A program made the translations under genes and the position numbers. A DNA stretch of 64,000 bases from Pieris napi (Eukaryota; Arthropoda; Insecta; Lepidoptera; Pieridae), in assembly GCF_905475465.1 (NCBI RefSeq), contig NC_062238.1, positions 10,199,368 to 10,263,367 on the forward strand, given 5' to 3'. Below the pieces are notes generated by a model. It saw nothing but the letters and a program-made list of their open reading frames with translations. It made no database searches and was not told the origin of the DNA. Position 1 is the first letter of the stretch, and every line of letters begins with the position of its first letter. Below, piece by piece: positions 10,831 to 24,400 of this stretch.

Positions 10831-13540
10831 TAAATTTGATACGGTAAGCAAGAAGTGCAAAATACATAATACACATAGTAATTTACACAAAACTAAAACA
10901 GGAACAAAAAAAAACTAAACTACAAAAGGTCACATGAAATATATAAAGTGCACATGAATCACGACAATTTTAGATCAGTCTCACGTCAGTTAATACGAAA
11001 GTTAGGGATTAGCTTAATATTGTAAAGATTATACCTGTAATGTTTATTAGTGTGTAATACATATAAAAAATACTTGACAGGATGTGAGGGGTCGCACAAT
11101 AGTGCTCTAATAGTTGTATACGGGGTCTTTCAAAGGATAACTCATCATGTCACGTTCAGCATGATACTAAAATATGTACTTAATTAGCCATACAAAAGAA
11201 TCTCAATAGAATAAATTAAAATAAGCTTAGTGCACGTGTCTCTTGTAAACAAAATATATAAGTTTGTGAGAAAATAAATCAGCAAGCTCACCCTGAAACG
11301 TCAATAGCTAGTTCAATTTTATATTTAATAATTAAATAAACAGAAAAATCTTTAAAAGAAAGTTGTTAAAAATTGATGTTATTAATGTTAACTCAAGCAA
11401 AGCAAAGCGTTGATTTTGCACAATTGGAATTTCGTACCACGAGAAAATGTTAATGCATCGCGATCGGTATCGCTATCGCTATTGGAAGTTACGTGTTACC
11501 AGAGTTTATTATTGTAACGATCTTCCTCCAATCCTTGGATAAACTTTTAGAACCAGGCTACTCCAGATTCCATTACAAGGTTCCACAAAAATGTAGACAA
11601 TTAATGAAGTTATACTGCTTTTGGCGCGTTAGGGTAAATCACAAAAAACCGACATCCTGAAGTTAGCATAGTCAACATTTAAAAAAAAAATCCATTTCTT
11701 TCATTATGTATCTAGAAATAATTCTTTTGTGATATTTAAATAAACTTTATTTAACTAAATAATGTGTGATAATAAAACTTTCAATTTATTGATAGTTTCG
11801 TTTTTTCTACAAACGTAGAATAATAATATAATTTAAAAAGATGATGAATATGGCGTTTACCTAATAAGACCACACATTTTTTTTAATGATCAAAACCTCG
11901 GTCTATCTGTTTGTAGTATGTTAGTAGGTCTTTATACTCTCTAAATATGAAAAAAGGTTTTATAACATAGATACTGTGGTAACAGCTACCTGGGCCAATT
12001 TATAAGCTTTTAAACGAAAATACGAATTTTATACCGTAAAAAACGGTAAATTTTTATTGACGCCATTTTCATATTCCAATATATTTTATTGTGATCTTAG
12101 GTATAAAACACACACTTTGGGCACTGTCAAATTTCGAAAATAAAAAGTTACTTGACAATTCATAAGACTTGACAATCCAGAATACAGATTATACACCGTA
12201 TGATACAGATTATACAACTGCCTAAACAGAATAGGATAACAAATGCCACAGATTACAGTTAAACGTACCTATATATAGGAATACTCAGGGGCACTCCTTT
12301 TCATGTAACAGCTGTTGTCAGTATGCAAATTGTTCAGTAGTTGTCTGAATAACAAATCTGCATTAAATGTTATCATATTCTATGAACTCCTTTCACTTCA
12401 CCGGACAATAACTGGTATTACGTGTCCAAGGGTGCGGTTGCCGTGAGGTCACTATGGTTATCTATTATCTATGAATATAATAGGTGTGCGTGCTTGCAGA
12501 TTGTTTAAAAGTAGGTGATATAAACGTACTCGTATAATGGCCTTTATTTCCCACGTTACAAAAGTATTTTATTTATTTATTTATGCTTTATTACCTTATT
12601 CACAAACATACACATAACAAAAGTACAAAAAACATGTTACAAAAAGTTATAAGGCAACGGGCGGCCTTATCGCAACAAGCGATTTCTTCCAAGCAACCCT
12701 AATGTGGAATAATGAAAAAGAAACACCGTCAGAGGGTAGCGAGTACAAGAATTGCAAAAATTATTAACAAAAAAAAAACTCAAAACAACCCGTTACTATA
12801 TCTAAAAAAAGTAAAGTCTACAGGAAAATAACAATAATAATAAATAAAAGTATGTATAGACAAAAATTTAAAATACAGTTAATAAAAAAATAAAATAAAT
12901 AAATCTAAAATTAGTTATTCTATAGACAAAAATATTGTAATATATTCATTTATTTCTTAAGGTATTAGAGATAATACTACTCAGGGATAATGTAGCATCC
13001 CAATAGGGAATTTGTTAAATCCAGTTGGTTTTGACAACACAAAAACATTTTATGCTTTTACAATATTAGCGGAGACGTAAGACAATTAATCCAACACAGA
13101 CACAATGCTATGCTTACCTTAATATGTAACAACTAATCGGGGACTAACTTCCGTATGTTGCTGCTTAAAATATATAAATAAAAGTAATTTTTAATTTTTT
13201 AAAGCATTAAAAAGATGTAATTAATAAATAATATAATTAAGATTACTTTGTTCTTTTGTAAGAAATAAAAATACTTGTTTCTTTTTTGTTATATTATTAA
13301 TTTTGTTATGAAAAACATGTGACAAAATTCCAAGCTCGATCTATTTATATGTAAAGTTCTATTTTAAACAGAATGGAAAACGAGGTCAGCTAACGAGGTA
13401 ATTATTGAGATTATGTTCGTATTTGGTTGCGAGGTATGAGAGTTTTGAAGCGGGAATACTTTTATCTGCGAGAGTGCTTGTGCATTTTATTTTTAGTCGA
13501 GAACACGTCTTGTTGATGTGACATATATAATAATAAAACA
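10831..13540. other. AT-rich intergenic DNA
   Basis: Apart from the repeat at 12560-12715 this holds only low-complexity AT tracts and no supported gene. Confidence 0.5.
12560..12715 (-). repeat. GGCGGCCTTATCGC repeat
   Basis: TTTATTTATTTATTTATGCT then ACGGGCGGCCTTATCGCAAC and AAGCGATTTCTTCCAAGC; longest copy of the family. Confidence 0.52.
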
Positions 13541-13554
13541 GTGGCGCTACAACC

Positions 13555-13845
13555 CTATATGGGTATTGGACTAAAAAAATAAAATAAATCAATGGCGCTA
13601 CAAACTTTTTAGGTCTAGGCCTCAGATTTCTAAATCTGTTTCATGACAATTTGTCAATCTGATAGGTATGTTGGTGATCAGACACACGCCGTCGACTATT
13701 TGGATCTAAGGCATGCTTTACGATGTTCTCCTTCACCGTACGAGCGAATGTTAAATGCGCACATAGAAAGAAATTTTCACAGCTAGGGGATCGAACCTAT
13801 GACCTCGGGGATGAGAGTCGCACGCTGAAGTCTCTGAAGTCTGCT
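13555..13845 (-). mobile_element. tRNA-derived SINE (third family)
   Basis: Complement shows the head at the right (GGATCGAACCTATGACCTCG) and the tail TGGCGCTACAAAC at the left. A second short tail (CAGTGGCGCTACAACCC, 13542) sits just before it, suggesting an insertion into an older copy. Confidence 0.72.
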
Positions 13846-14390
13846 CGGCTACTAAATACGTTTTATTACGTCTTAGATTTCATTTGTTTTTTGATCTCAA
13901 AACACGTTATTACGTCTTAGACATGTCCTACCGTTTATATGCTTCACTTTAGAGTATTTATAACATATCGATACAAAAAATAAAGTTGTTCATATACACT
14001 TTATTGTTAAACAATTTAAAAAGTATATTTTTAAGGTAACTTCTATATACATTATCAAAATGAGGTCACGGGAGCGCGCAAGCGTTACTAATACATTTCA
14101 CTTTGCTCACTTCATCTGCATCACATAGGAAAAACAATATTTTATTTAGGTTTTATAAACTTATTAGTAATTTTGTTAGTTAATTAATGACATATAGAAT
14201 CAATAAACGTGATTTTTATGTTATACCTTTATACATTACACACGCCTTTATTACATCAATTGTTTTGGATTTATCTTTGCAAATCGCCACGCTAATAAAA
14301 CTAAGAAAGCCTGAGTGAGCAACATGTACAGACTTGGCTCGTACAGTCATGCTATTCATCTCCTACAAATCAGTTTATTATTATAATTTA

Positions 14391-14500
14391 CTAGCTGATA
14401 CGGCGAACTTCGTAACTCCATATTTTGACGTTAATCTATCAAGATCTCATAACACATTGAAAGTGTTTCATTCACTCACACACATAATATCATAAAATTT
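14391..14500 (-). mobile_element. Helitron 3' terminal fragment
   Basis: Plus-strand CTAGCTGATACGGCGAACTT at 14391 is the complement of a Helitron 3' end. It has a possible short hairpin and an A before CTAG. The other end was not found, so the right boundary is approximate. Confidence 0.5.
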
Positions 14501-15344
14501 AAAAAATACTGTTCTATTAGTTGTACAATTTTGTGCAGTCGTTCGGAATCGAATTTCCGCGATAAGCGAATGACATATTCTTCGTAATAGATATTTTTAT
14601 TTTATACTTACTTACTATACGATACTTTTGTGGAGTGTAATTTATGACCCGCCCGATTGCAACATTTGCTTTCTTTAGGCTTATTTAAATGGAGCATAGA
14701 AGAAATAAAAATAAAGTTTAGACTTACAATACAAATCCTGCGACATTAAGTAAAACCACAAAATTAATAGTCTACCGTATACAACATCTAGCTTTATATC
14801 AAAACCCAAGCGAGAATAGAAACTATAACAAGATCCAAACATAGCGTTTTGGATAAAGCTCTATAAGTGGAGTTCGACAAGAGTAATTCCCAACTTGAAA
14901 GAAGAATAAATACCCTTTGTAACCGACTACCCAATTATTTGAAGATCCTCTTACGATGAGAGCGAATGGGTACCTTGTAGTATATTTTGCTAGTTGCAAC
15001 TGCTGTATGCTATATACGGCTTTTGTTAAATAAATAGTTTGTCAATACCAATAATCTATGTCAATATTATAAAGAGGTAATACTTGTCTGTAAGGAACAC
15101 ACACAAAAACATTTTTAACGAACCATAACATTACAAATACGTTTTTTGTATTTTTATTTGAGAAATAATCTTGCCGTGCAATCTAGAGTTTTATAAAACG
15201 AAACAACATCACATATAGGTCCAAATGACAGCCCCCTTTTTTAAAGTAGGTTAATGTATATATGAAATTTGTTTACAGTTTTTTTGTTTGGATTAATACA
15301 TTCAATCATAGGGTAGGTTTTACATTTTAAACCCTATTGCAAAG

Positions 15345-15520
15345 TGCAACAATGGAGTTTCTGTCTATGTGCGCATTTAACATTCGTTCGAATTAAGGAA
15401 AACATCGTTAGAAAACCAGCTTGCCTAAGATCCCGTCGGGTCTCAGGCAAGTGTGTCAGGCACAGGAGGCTGATCACTTACTTGCCTATTAGATTGAAAA
15501 ATGATCAAGAACAGATACAT
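15345..15520 (+). mobile_element. tRNA-derived SINE (third family), head missing
   Basis: CTATGTGCGCATTTAACATT, CAGGCACAGGAGGCTGATCA and TTGCCTATTAGATTG are body and tail blocks of the family; the tRNA-like head is lost. Confidence 0.65.
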
Positions 15521-15756
15521 AACGTCATAGTCGTAGAATAGTGACGGATCTGACAAATAGTAAACTTTACAGGGCAGCTATTTCAAAATAATATAAGCAT
15601 GTTAGTTTTTGTCATAACTATTTTAATTCATATTCTGTTATTATGAAAATTGGCATACAAACTAACAAAAGGGTTTGTTTTGAAACAAAATAAAAATAAT
15701 AACATTAAATTACACAGTTTTCTAGAAAAATCAAATGTTTCTATCAAATCCGTCAC

Positions 15757-16568
15757 TTAACCGACTTAGTCTAGTCGACAAGTTGAAAATGGTACAAAAT
15801 AGAGATACTGCTCTTAAAATTATGTACGATAGCTCATTGTATCCGGAATGACGTCTAGAAAAATGTGCCAAAAGCGTGTATTAGCACATACAAAATTGCA
15901 AAAGTTATAAACAATTAAAGATGAAAAAAAAATGGCATAAACAAAGTATAAATATTTTATTAACTTTTATGGCACTATCTTGTTAAGTATGTATGTAAGA
16001 AAGGCTCTACGAAACGAAATTTTTTTACGACCATTATTTAAACATTTTTTTTCACTTACAATTAAGACGGTAGTTCGAGAAAATTTCGTTAGTTAACAAT
16101 TGTTTAACTTGTTGAAAAATTAATTTTAAGTAAAATTTCCAACGGGAATAAATTAATTATAGTGTTCAGAACACACCATAATTTTTTCAAACTTAAAAAA
16201 AAAATTCAATACCTTAAATAAATTAATTAATGTGCCGTAGTCGCTTTTGACGCCAAGTGAATCCTAAAAATGTCACGCGCAGACCTATTGTTAAATCTAT
16301 CGTTAAATTAAAATTATAAATAATGGAGATAGAGATTTTGAAATTTCTTAAATATTAATAGTTTATTAAACATTGGCAAAAAACGAAATGCCATTTTTTT
16401 TTCATCTTTAATTGTTTATAACTTTTGCAATTTTTTATGTGCTAATACACGCTTTTGGCACATTTATCTAGAGGTCATTCCGGATCCAATGAGCTATCGC
16501 ACATTATTTTAAGAGCAGTATCTCTATTTTGTACCATTTTCAACTTGTCGACTAGACTAACTGATTAA
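15757..16568. repeat. 812-bp inverted repeat with about 180-bp arms
   Basis: 15757-15938 and 16389-16568 are inverted copies with roughly 90% identity, sharing TAGTCTAGTCGACAAGTTGA, TGGTACAAAATAGAGATACT and CAAAAGCGTGTATTAGCACA. The loop of about 450 bp is AT-rich. It is likely an old foldback transposon; no protein is seen. Confidence 0.75.
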
Positions 16569-17366
16569 TTTGAAATTTAAAACACATGGAATTTTTTTAT
16601 TTAGCCGTAATATTTACTCAACGTAGTATGCAAACATGATAAAAAGTGGATTTTGGATTCTTGTCAAATCTGACATTGTTCTGCGATCATAGCGCTGGCT
16701 AGCTAGCTAACCCACTGGTTTTTAAAGTGAAAACGACCATATCGGCGTTGTTCACTTTTTTGGAATGGGTAAAAAAAATTTAAACTCGCGTCAGGACCTG
16801 ATCGAAAATTCGTAAGACGGATGTAGAGTAGACAGCTGGCCCGGCGTATTTAATCTTATTAGATTAATCTTATTAGTCTAAATTGTCATGTATGTGTACG
16901 ACAGCGCCATAAATAAATATTGTATTCTACCACATAAATAATAGTACTTTTATACTGATAATTAAAGCAATTCGTGCAAAATTATTCCCTAACCATTCCA
17001 AAATATCAAAAATGCACAACGTTAATATTCAAGCTTTCACTTCTGTCGGCACTCTCGGAGTGCAACCGTCGTTTTTTATATATCTAGCACGGACGCTAAA
17101 ATCGACAGGACAGATTGTATTAAAGCAATTTATAACTCTGAAATTCATAGGATTAGCGACGGCGCGGTATAATGGTTTAATTAAGCTGGTAGCGGCCTAA
17201 ATAGATATTACACAATGAAGGCCATTATGTTACTTTAATTAACCTTTAATCATAAAATTATTAGAATAAGATGAAAATTTAAGTGTTTCTTACCTTCCCA
17301 AATGATGAGCAATTGATTTAGCTTGTGTGTCCAAACTTTCGTGGGTTCTAACTCCCGCTATATCAC
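16569..17366. other. intergenic DNA without recognised features
   Basis: Contains a short ATCTTATTAG tandem (about 16852-16880) and chance frames only. Confidence 0.5.
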
Positions 17367-17712
17367 ATCGACATCCGTCGTTACACAAGCGTTTCTGAAG
17401 CAGTGTTTGCACTTTATGGAACCAGCTGCCCACTGAAGTATTTCCGAACCAATTTGACTTATGGTCTTTCAAGAAAAGAGCGTACATATTCAGATCATAT
17501 TATATATATTTATAAGGTGATATTCTCTATCATATCGACGTCATTTCACAAAAGAGCGTTTTTGAAGGCAATTTTTGCCGTGCACCACTACTATGTGGAA
17601 CCAGATGCGCACTGAGATATCCGAACCACTTCGACGTCCATCAAGAACTACAATTTTTAAAAGGCCAGCAGCGCATTTGTGAGCCTTCTGGCAATGCCCG
17701 TTTTTTATAAAG
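17367..17712 (+). repeat. two CR1-like LINE tails in tandem
   Basis: Two successive copies of the same tail: 17367-17490 (GGAACCAGCTGCCCACTGAA) and 17530-17712 (GTGCACCACTACTATGTGG), separated by about 40 bp of AT-rich sequence. Confidence 0.6.
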
Positions 17713-18013
17713 CAAATTGTCTTAGACACAAAGATAAGATTAAGATTCGACTTAGCGTTAACATCAAATATATGTTTAATTTCGACATATGAGAGTCATA
17801 GTAGTAGTTTAACATAAGTCTTCTTTCTGAACCTCATCTCAGACACTGACCAAAAATCAAACAGTATAAAATAAACGTGAGCAAAAGAATTCATGCAATC
17901 TGATACCGAACCTATAAAAGGCCCCAATTAAAAATTATTCTATATATTTTTATATGTAGGTCGCCGTCAGTAACATAGTATTAGTCAGTTCTACATACAG
18001 TTTATAATACTTA

Positions 18014-18248
18014 GGGTCTGTTTCACAACGTACGGATAAGTTCTATATAAGTTCCAAATTAGCTATTTATTACTTATTGGTAGGATAAACTTACGCGTTT
18101 CACGACTGTCAGCTAGCGCTATTCGTCACCTAAAGTCCATCATAAGTTATGAGTCCGATGAAGTGTCAAATAGCACAATTTATCTTCCAAATAATTTATG
18201 TGTTGCATAGCTATTTGGTACTTTAACCATACATTGTGAAACAGACCC
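18014..18248. mobile_element. PIF/Harbinger-type MITE
   Basis: 235 bp bounded by GGGTCTGTTTCACAA at the left and its complement TTGTGAAACAGACCC at the right, with TTA on both sides (18011-18013 and 18249-18251). The 3-bp TTA duplication and the GGGTCTGTTTCAC end are typical of Harbinger-derived MITEs. There is no open frame. Confidence 0.82.
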
Positions 18249-18686
18249 TTAATAGTTTAATATCATACTTAAAAAAACACTTATTTACGAGAAATGTATA
18301 ACCAAGTGGTTTTAATTACAAACAAAAAACACACATTTGATACGATACGGTATCAAATTTATTATCTTATTAGCATTTCTCATTTCTATTGGACAATTAG
18401 GCTCTCAGTTCAGTTCCGATCTCAGTTCTATTGAACAACTAGGCTTGCAGAGAACAAAGAAATGCGTTTTTAAAATAAGTGGTCCGGTGGTCTTGATTGC
18501 TTAATTATGTTAAGCACCATTAGTGAACCAGTTGGAATTGATAGTTATATGATATGGCATTCAAATGTGCCACACAGCGAGAATTAGAACACCTAGTAGA
18601 CTGTTTAAATAGATAAACAAAATTGATACACAGACGCAAATTTTCTTGTGTCTGCCCTTCGTTGTGAGGGTTATGGACTTTATATA

Positions 18687-18766
18687 TCTTATATATATAA
18701 AAATGTTATGTTGGTTTGTGTATGCTTCAAAAACTCAAAAAGTTCTGCACCAATTGAGCTGAGGCT
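18687..18766 (+). mobile_element. Helitron 5' end joined to a SINE tail
   Basis: A|TCTTATATATATAAAAATG followed by TGTATGCTTCAAAAAC and GTTCTGCACCAATTGAGC is a Helitron-type 5' end. At about 18766 it abuts the 3' part of the tRNA-derived SINE with no Helitron 3' end, so it is a chimera or truncated insertion. Confidence 0.5.
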
Positions 18767-18857
18767 GATCACCTACTTGCCTATTAGATTAACAAATGAT
18801 CATGACACAGAAACTGAAATCTGAGGCCCGGACCTAAAAAGGTTGTAGCGCCACTGA
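18767..18857 (+). mobile_element. tRNA-derived SINE tail (third family)
   Basis: GAGGCTGATCACCTACTTGC to GGTTGTAGCGCCACTGAT. Only the 3' third is present, joined directly to the Helitron 5' end at 18687-18766. Confidence 0.65.
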
Positions 18858-19614
18858 TTTATGTTACTAAAATTTTTAGTTACCTGTCAAATAATGATCC
18901 ACATACACGAGGACTAAGAATACAATAAAACATATTAGAAAATAATATCTATGCCAATTGAGTATCATCGCCATACTACAAAAATAAACATATTTAAAAT
19001 TCACATGTGTTATATATTACATATATAAAGCTGACGGGTCAGCATTTTCATACAATATTAGTAATTTTGTCAAGTCATGTAGCATTATTTCAACAAATTA
19101 GTTCGTATCGAGTTCGCACATCGCACCTTCACTGCAACTTGGTTGGTTAAAGAGAATCACGTTATCTTGAGAAAAATAGTCTAGTCTAGAAACTTAGGCT
19201 TCTTTGACAATATATGGAAAACCTGATTAGCTCAAACCATACCAATCGTTTGGCGCGTACGAATATTTAACGGCTTTTGTAGTTCGTGCCAAAGGAATGG
19301 ACACCTAGGTTGACGATCTAAAGTCTAAACATTCCTTAAATGGTAATTACGTAAAATGACGATGCGTTTAATAATCGATTAGGATTCGTTTGTATCGCTT
19401 CCGGACCCGCCGCCGTGAATCGAATGCACCATATCAATTCGGCTAATTAATCATTTAATACTTTTTATATAGATTTCACGCGGAATCGGGCAGCTTATTC
19501 TTAATTAGCTCTTATTAATGCACAGTGAGTAAGCTCTTTTACGAAGGATTTTGTTAAATGACGTCAACGTATCTCCGGACGCATCTTCGTAACGCGGACT
19601 TGATAGGCGAACCC

Positions 19615-19835
19615 CACACAGTTAGTATAGGGCCCAAAAAAGCGTATCTCGGTATACCGATCGGGTGACGATCTATCGGCAGATCCAGGTATCGCTGGAA
19701 AGACGCCGTGAAGAAGGACCTAAGCAAGCTCCAAGTGCCCTATTCGCGGTAGCGCGCAATCGGACGAATTCTCTAGTTCAGAAGCTCGAGGCTCACTTTG
19801 GGTCGCTGCTCCAGAGTAGTAATAGCAGTAGAGCG
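19615..19835 (+). pseudogene. LINE ORF 3'-end fragment upstream of a SINE
   Basis: YRWKDAVKKDLSKLQVP (near 19690-19742), followed after a stop and frameshift by EAHFGSLLQS, fits the C-terminal RW.DAV..DL..L.....EA..HFG pattern of LINE endonuclease-RT proteins. Decayed by stops. Confidence 0.6.
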
Positions 19836-19873
19836 TAAAAACATTGTTTATAATTGAGTTTGATAAATTTTTG

Positions 19874-20122
19874 ACGACTCATTGGTCTAGTGGTTAGTAT
19901 CCCTGACTCCGAATCCATGGGTCTCGGGTTCGACCCCGGCTGAGACGAACATCGATGTGATGAGCATTTGGTGTTGTGCTTAGGTCTTGGGTGTTTAAAT
20001 ATGTATTTATATGTCTATCTATCTATAATATGTATGTATATCCGTTGCCTAGTACCCATAAAACAAGCTTTACCAGCTTAGCATGGGACTCGGTCAATTG
20101 GTGTGATTTGAAAAAAAAAAAA
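19874..20122 (+). mobile_element. tRNA-derived SINE (second family)
   Basis: TTGGTCTAGTGGTTAGTATC (A-box region) and CGGGTTCGACCCCGGCTG (B-box) form a tRNA-like head. A body follows (GATGAGCATTTGGTGTTGTG, GCATGGGACTCGGTCAATTG) and ends in a 13-A tail. The head resembles Glu/Asp tRNA but has no proper anticodon arm and acceptor pairing, so it is not a tRNA gene. Confidence 0.8.
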
Positions 20123-20684
20123 AGACGGGATTCAGGTAGATGTCTCGAGTTCGAATACCATTTATAAAAAACGATATAATCTGTTCAATACACACAATAA
20201 TATTGCTAGCATAGTGACTTGGTAGTTTTTAGGACTTATTATTAATAATTACTGTATTATTTTATTCATACAATACAAGGCAAACCCAAATATTTAAAAT
20301 TCCTCGGTCTAATACAAACTATTTACGTAACTCAGTCATGTATCGTATACCTTCAGATTATAAAAGAAATTACCAGTAAATAGATATATTTAATGTTACT
20401 AAAAAATGTTTAAAAAATAATTTAAAAAAACTTAAATAATTTAAAAATTCTTCCTTTGTATTAAATATATATTGTGATGAGCAATTAATCTTAGGTCTTA
20501 GAATTTATTGTATATACTTATATTCTTTGTACATATTTTTTGTATTTGTATAGGTGAAATTGTGCTTTGTGTATGTTTAAATGTGTATTCCGTTGTGTAA
20601 ATGTGTAATTGTTTAATAAGTAGCTGTAGGAATACCGTTGATCAAATAAATAAATAAATAAAACAAAATCATCAGTTCTATATT

Positions 20685-21365
20685 GTTTATTTCATAAACA
20701 AATCATAACAATATCATAACATTTGACTTTAAGTAAACTTCTAAAAATATATGCACGATATAAAACAATTAATATCTACAAGAATGTAATCTAATATCAC
20801 AGATTAAATTTTACAAAGATAAAAATACAAATGGTACAGATTGAAATAAAATAAGCTTCAATTAATAAATACACAAGAAAGATTAATATAAATCAGAAAT
20901 ATAATCTCATATGTACGATTATTTTATTTCAAAATGCGAAATTAGCTTGAATTTTATACACCAATATATCTCTTACAATTTATCACAACCTAAAGCTCTC
21001 ATCGTTAGTCTTGAGATATAAGAATAAAATCTAGATTAGTTTTACAAATTATAAAGAGAGATAGGCAAGTTACAGTTTTTTATTACTTTATACAAATAGT
21101 TACTTACGCCATAGAGAGCATTACAAAATTGTGATATTTTATTTACGAAATTTCAATAAAATATTTCTATATTCAAAGCTTTGTGTATACGAAAATGATT
21201 TGAAACATTAGGATTCACTTTAACAAGTGTATTGCATTCGATTTTTGAATTGCACACATTTAAATTTAGAACATTAACAGTAAAAGCACCATATTTATCA
21301 ATGCACAAAGAAAACTTAGACAGAAAGTCGCAATTATTATCCAAGTAATAAAATTGTCGCAAATG
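20685..21365 (-). other. fng: probable fng 3' UTR (end not defined)
   Basis: AT-rich DNA follows the fng stop codon. Minus-strand AATAAA hexamers occur at 21143-21138, 21084-21079, 20928-20923 and 20692-20687. Any of these could direct polyadenylation, and the sequence alone does not choose. The short minus-strand open frames here (for example 21153-21362) are interpreted as UTR. Confidence 0.5.
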
Positions 21366-21420
21366 CTACCTGGGGCAAAACTTGAAATGAGGGAAAAGGA
21401 AACAGTGTAGAGACAGGAAC
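21366..21420 (-). CDS. fng: fng exon 8 (terminal)
   Basis: The acceptor is TTGCAG. It encodes FLSLHCFLFPHFKFCPR followed by TAG at 21368-21366. The LHC...FCPR ending is diagnostic for the Fringe C-terminus. Confidence 0.95.
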
Positions 21421-24400
21421 CTGCAACAAAACAAAAGTTTAAATTCTCAACTACGGCGGTCGCATTTCGAAAGAAATTCATAGTCTTGGAATTGAATAAA
21501 CACTAGTTCGGATTAGCTTTTATTATGTCCATTTTATTGCGGAGTATAATTTCACCTGTTCCATGCTTTTGTAATATAAATCTATATATATAAAAATGAA
21601 ACCCGTTTTCCGTTGTCACGACATAACATGAAAACGGCTTGACCGATTTGTCTGATTCTTTTTTTATAATATTTTTTGAAGTACGAGGATGGTTCTTACG
21701 GAGAAAAAAATTAAAAAATTTAGTGAAAAAGTCTAAAAACAACACTTTTCTATACTCCCATACACAATATTCGTAATAATACTTAAAAGTCAATTTGAAC
21801 TTTAATACCATATCATAAAGTTCAAGTGTTAGTGGAGGGGTTCCGGGAAGGTAAATTTTTATTTCTTGACATAATGTATTTATTGTCTTATCAACTTTCT
21901 TTTTTTTATCTCAGCTAGACCGGTGTCCCGAATAGCAGAATAAGTATTTTAAACAAATAAAGAATCGACTGTTAGGCGGTACGATGTTCGCCAGGCCAGC
22001 TAGTGTTATATATAATTCTAACGCGTATTAGGTAGATGTAATAGAATTCAATGATCATGTATGTTTTCGTAAGACAAGATTAATACTGTATACTGATTTA
22101 ATTAATAAGTGTAATACGTTAATTACGCTCGGCACACTGATACAATGGTATTAAAAAAATAAAATACAATATTAACTGTGACAAGCAAATATAAGCAAAC
22201 ATGAAACACGAAGAGATTAAAAAAATAACCAAAAAAACTAATTATAAACACTAAACGAAAATTGATTTTAAGATGTGGCAACTATCGATATAGACTTAGC
22301 TTGTTTGTCAGAATGCAGAGTCTGGATATAGGGATGTGACATTCTGCATAAAAATATCGATTGTTTTAGCATGAAAAATCGATTTTTTCCTTATTTTTGA
22401 ATTAATTTCAAAATAAACACCTTAAATATTTTATTTTTCATGGTTTATTAATTAAAAATAATCAATAGAAATTATAAACACAAATTAAAGTTTTAGAATA
22501 ATCAAAATTGAAATTAACCTAATCTCGTTTTGATAGATTTTAGGTGAAATTTGATAGATGCTGATTGCCTTTTCAGTAGCACATTGCAGTGTTTTTGTAG
22601 TCTTTTTTATTGTATGTAATCTTGTGCTGCTGAATAAAATTATTTTACTTTTAAATTATAGTGTTCAATTTAAACTTGAGTTTTTGTGAAATTAACTGGT
22701 TTTATCACCCTTTCGAATCTCCCTAATAGTTATAGGTCTGGGTTACATATAGCAGACATTATGTCGAGAGGTTGCAGATAAAAAATCGACTATGATTGAT
22801 TTTCAATGATAAAAAGAATCGATATTATTAATATTAAAATCGTTTAAAAAAATCGATTATTTCTATAATCGATTCTTTTTTCACATCCCTAACTGTATAC
22901 CGGTATGTTGAGGCCAAAATGCGTCCTTCTGAAAGGTAGGACAATTGGGATGATGAGTTACCTGGTACCTGACATTAAAATATTTACTGAATTAAATACG
23001 TCAATTGTCATAATTGTTTTATTAGAGACATGTGAATAATTATAAATTAAGCCTGTCCAGCGAGCATAATTAAAGGTCGTATTAAGTTGTAATAATTACG
23101 CATTTAATTGCGATAAAGTGTTTTAATTTGTATAGTATTATTTGCTTGACTTGTGGTAGTTATATTTTGTTTGTAATAACATAAAAGTAACAAGCCAACC
23201 GAAGAGCCATACACTACTGACATACAGTACTGCAGCCCATGGAGACGCGTTGGTTGATGCGTTCCCGTCCTATAAATTTACTTGTAAATATTTTACTCAC
23301 CTAGTTGGATCATATCTAGTGTCAAATCCAGGAACATTGACGACGTTCCATTCTTCTTTAATCTTCGAATAACTAAAAGAGATCTGGTCTCTGAAAGTCT
23401 CCGGTGGCAATAGCTTCATCTGTTCAAGGTGTGAATGAAACTCTGGTACTAGAGTTAGGTTTTTCTTCATCAGATGCTCTATTAGAAAAAACGCATATGA
23501 TCAGTACGTTTATCTGACTTTTCATTAAACCGTATATGAGACATAAATACGGTCGAATATCATTGGTAATTTTACTTGAACTAAGTTAGAATCCTCTTTG
23601 ATCTCTCATTAACAAACCATGGAATATGATTTAAAGAAAACACTTTTTAACCGGATTAAAGTGTGTAAACGTTATGTCAATAAAAGACAATACTATGGAA
23701 TATGATTGTAAGAAATTCGCTAACGCTTGCAGTGCCAACTTTTTGTTTGACATTTTATTTCATCATACATATTTACATACCGAAACCTTTTTTGACACTA
23801 TGTACAAGTATATATGAAATAGGTAGTTACAAAACCTACAACAATTAATTATTAACTATACCAGATACCTAGAGTCGTTTATTAACACGGTCACTTAAGG
23901 CATATTTTTTAACAAGGTTTTAAATTTCGTGTATATAATTACTTAATCTACTATAACATTTAATGGACAACTCAGAGTACGTATGATCATTGGTGTCTAT
24001 TAATTAATTAATACACAAAGGCGGTAATCGCAGGAGTTAATTAATAGATTTGCTTAGTCTCCCGATTAGACAAACATAGATAACACTTACCTATAATAAA
24101 GCCTACAGATACATCATCAGGCAATCTGATTCCTTCGCAGATGCTGATAAATCTTCCACCACTAAAACAAAGGAATTATAATAAAACAATTGAATTAAAT
24201 TATATTAAACTAGCTGCCTCCTCGAGCTTCGTTCGGCCTTAATATGACTTTTTTTTAGTAACTTCAAAGCAACATTTTTATATGCTAGCAACATATTTTG
24301 CGATTTATTTTTATTTACACATATGATGTAATTTTAATAATTATATCTATTAATAAATATATAATATTATATTTTATTATTATTTTTCAATGATACAGAT

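Noticed and set aside
19874..19946. tRNA gene
   Set aside because: Good A and B boxes but poor acceptor and anticodon arms, followed by a SINE body and poly(A). It is a tRNA-derived SINE head.
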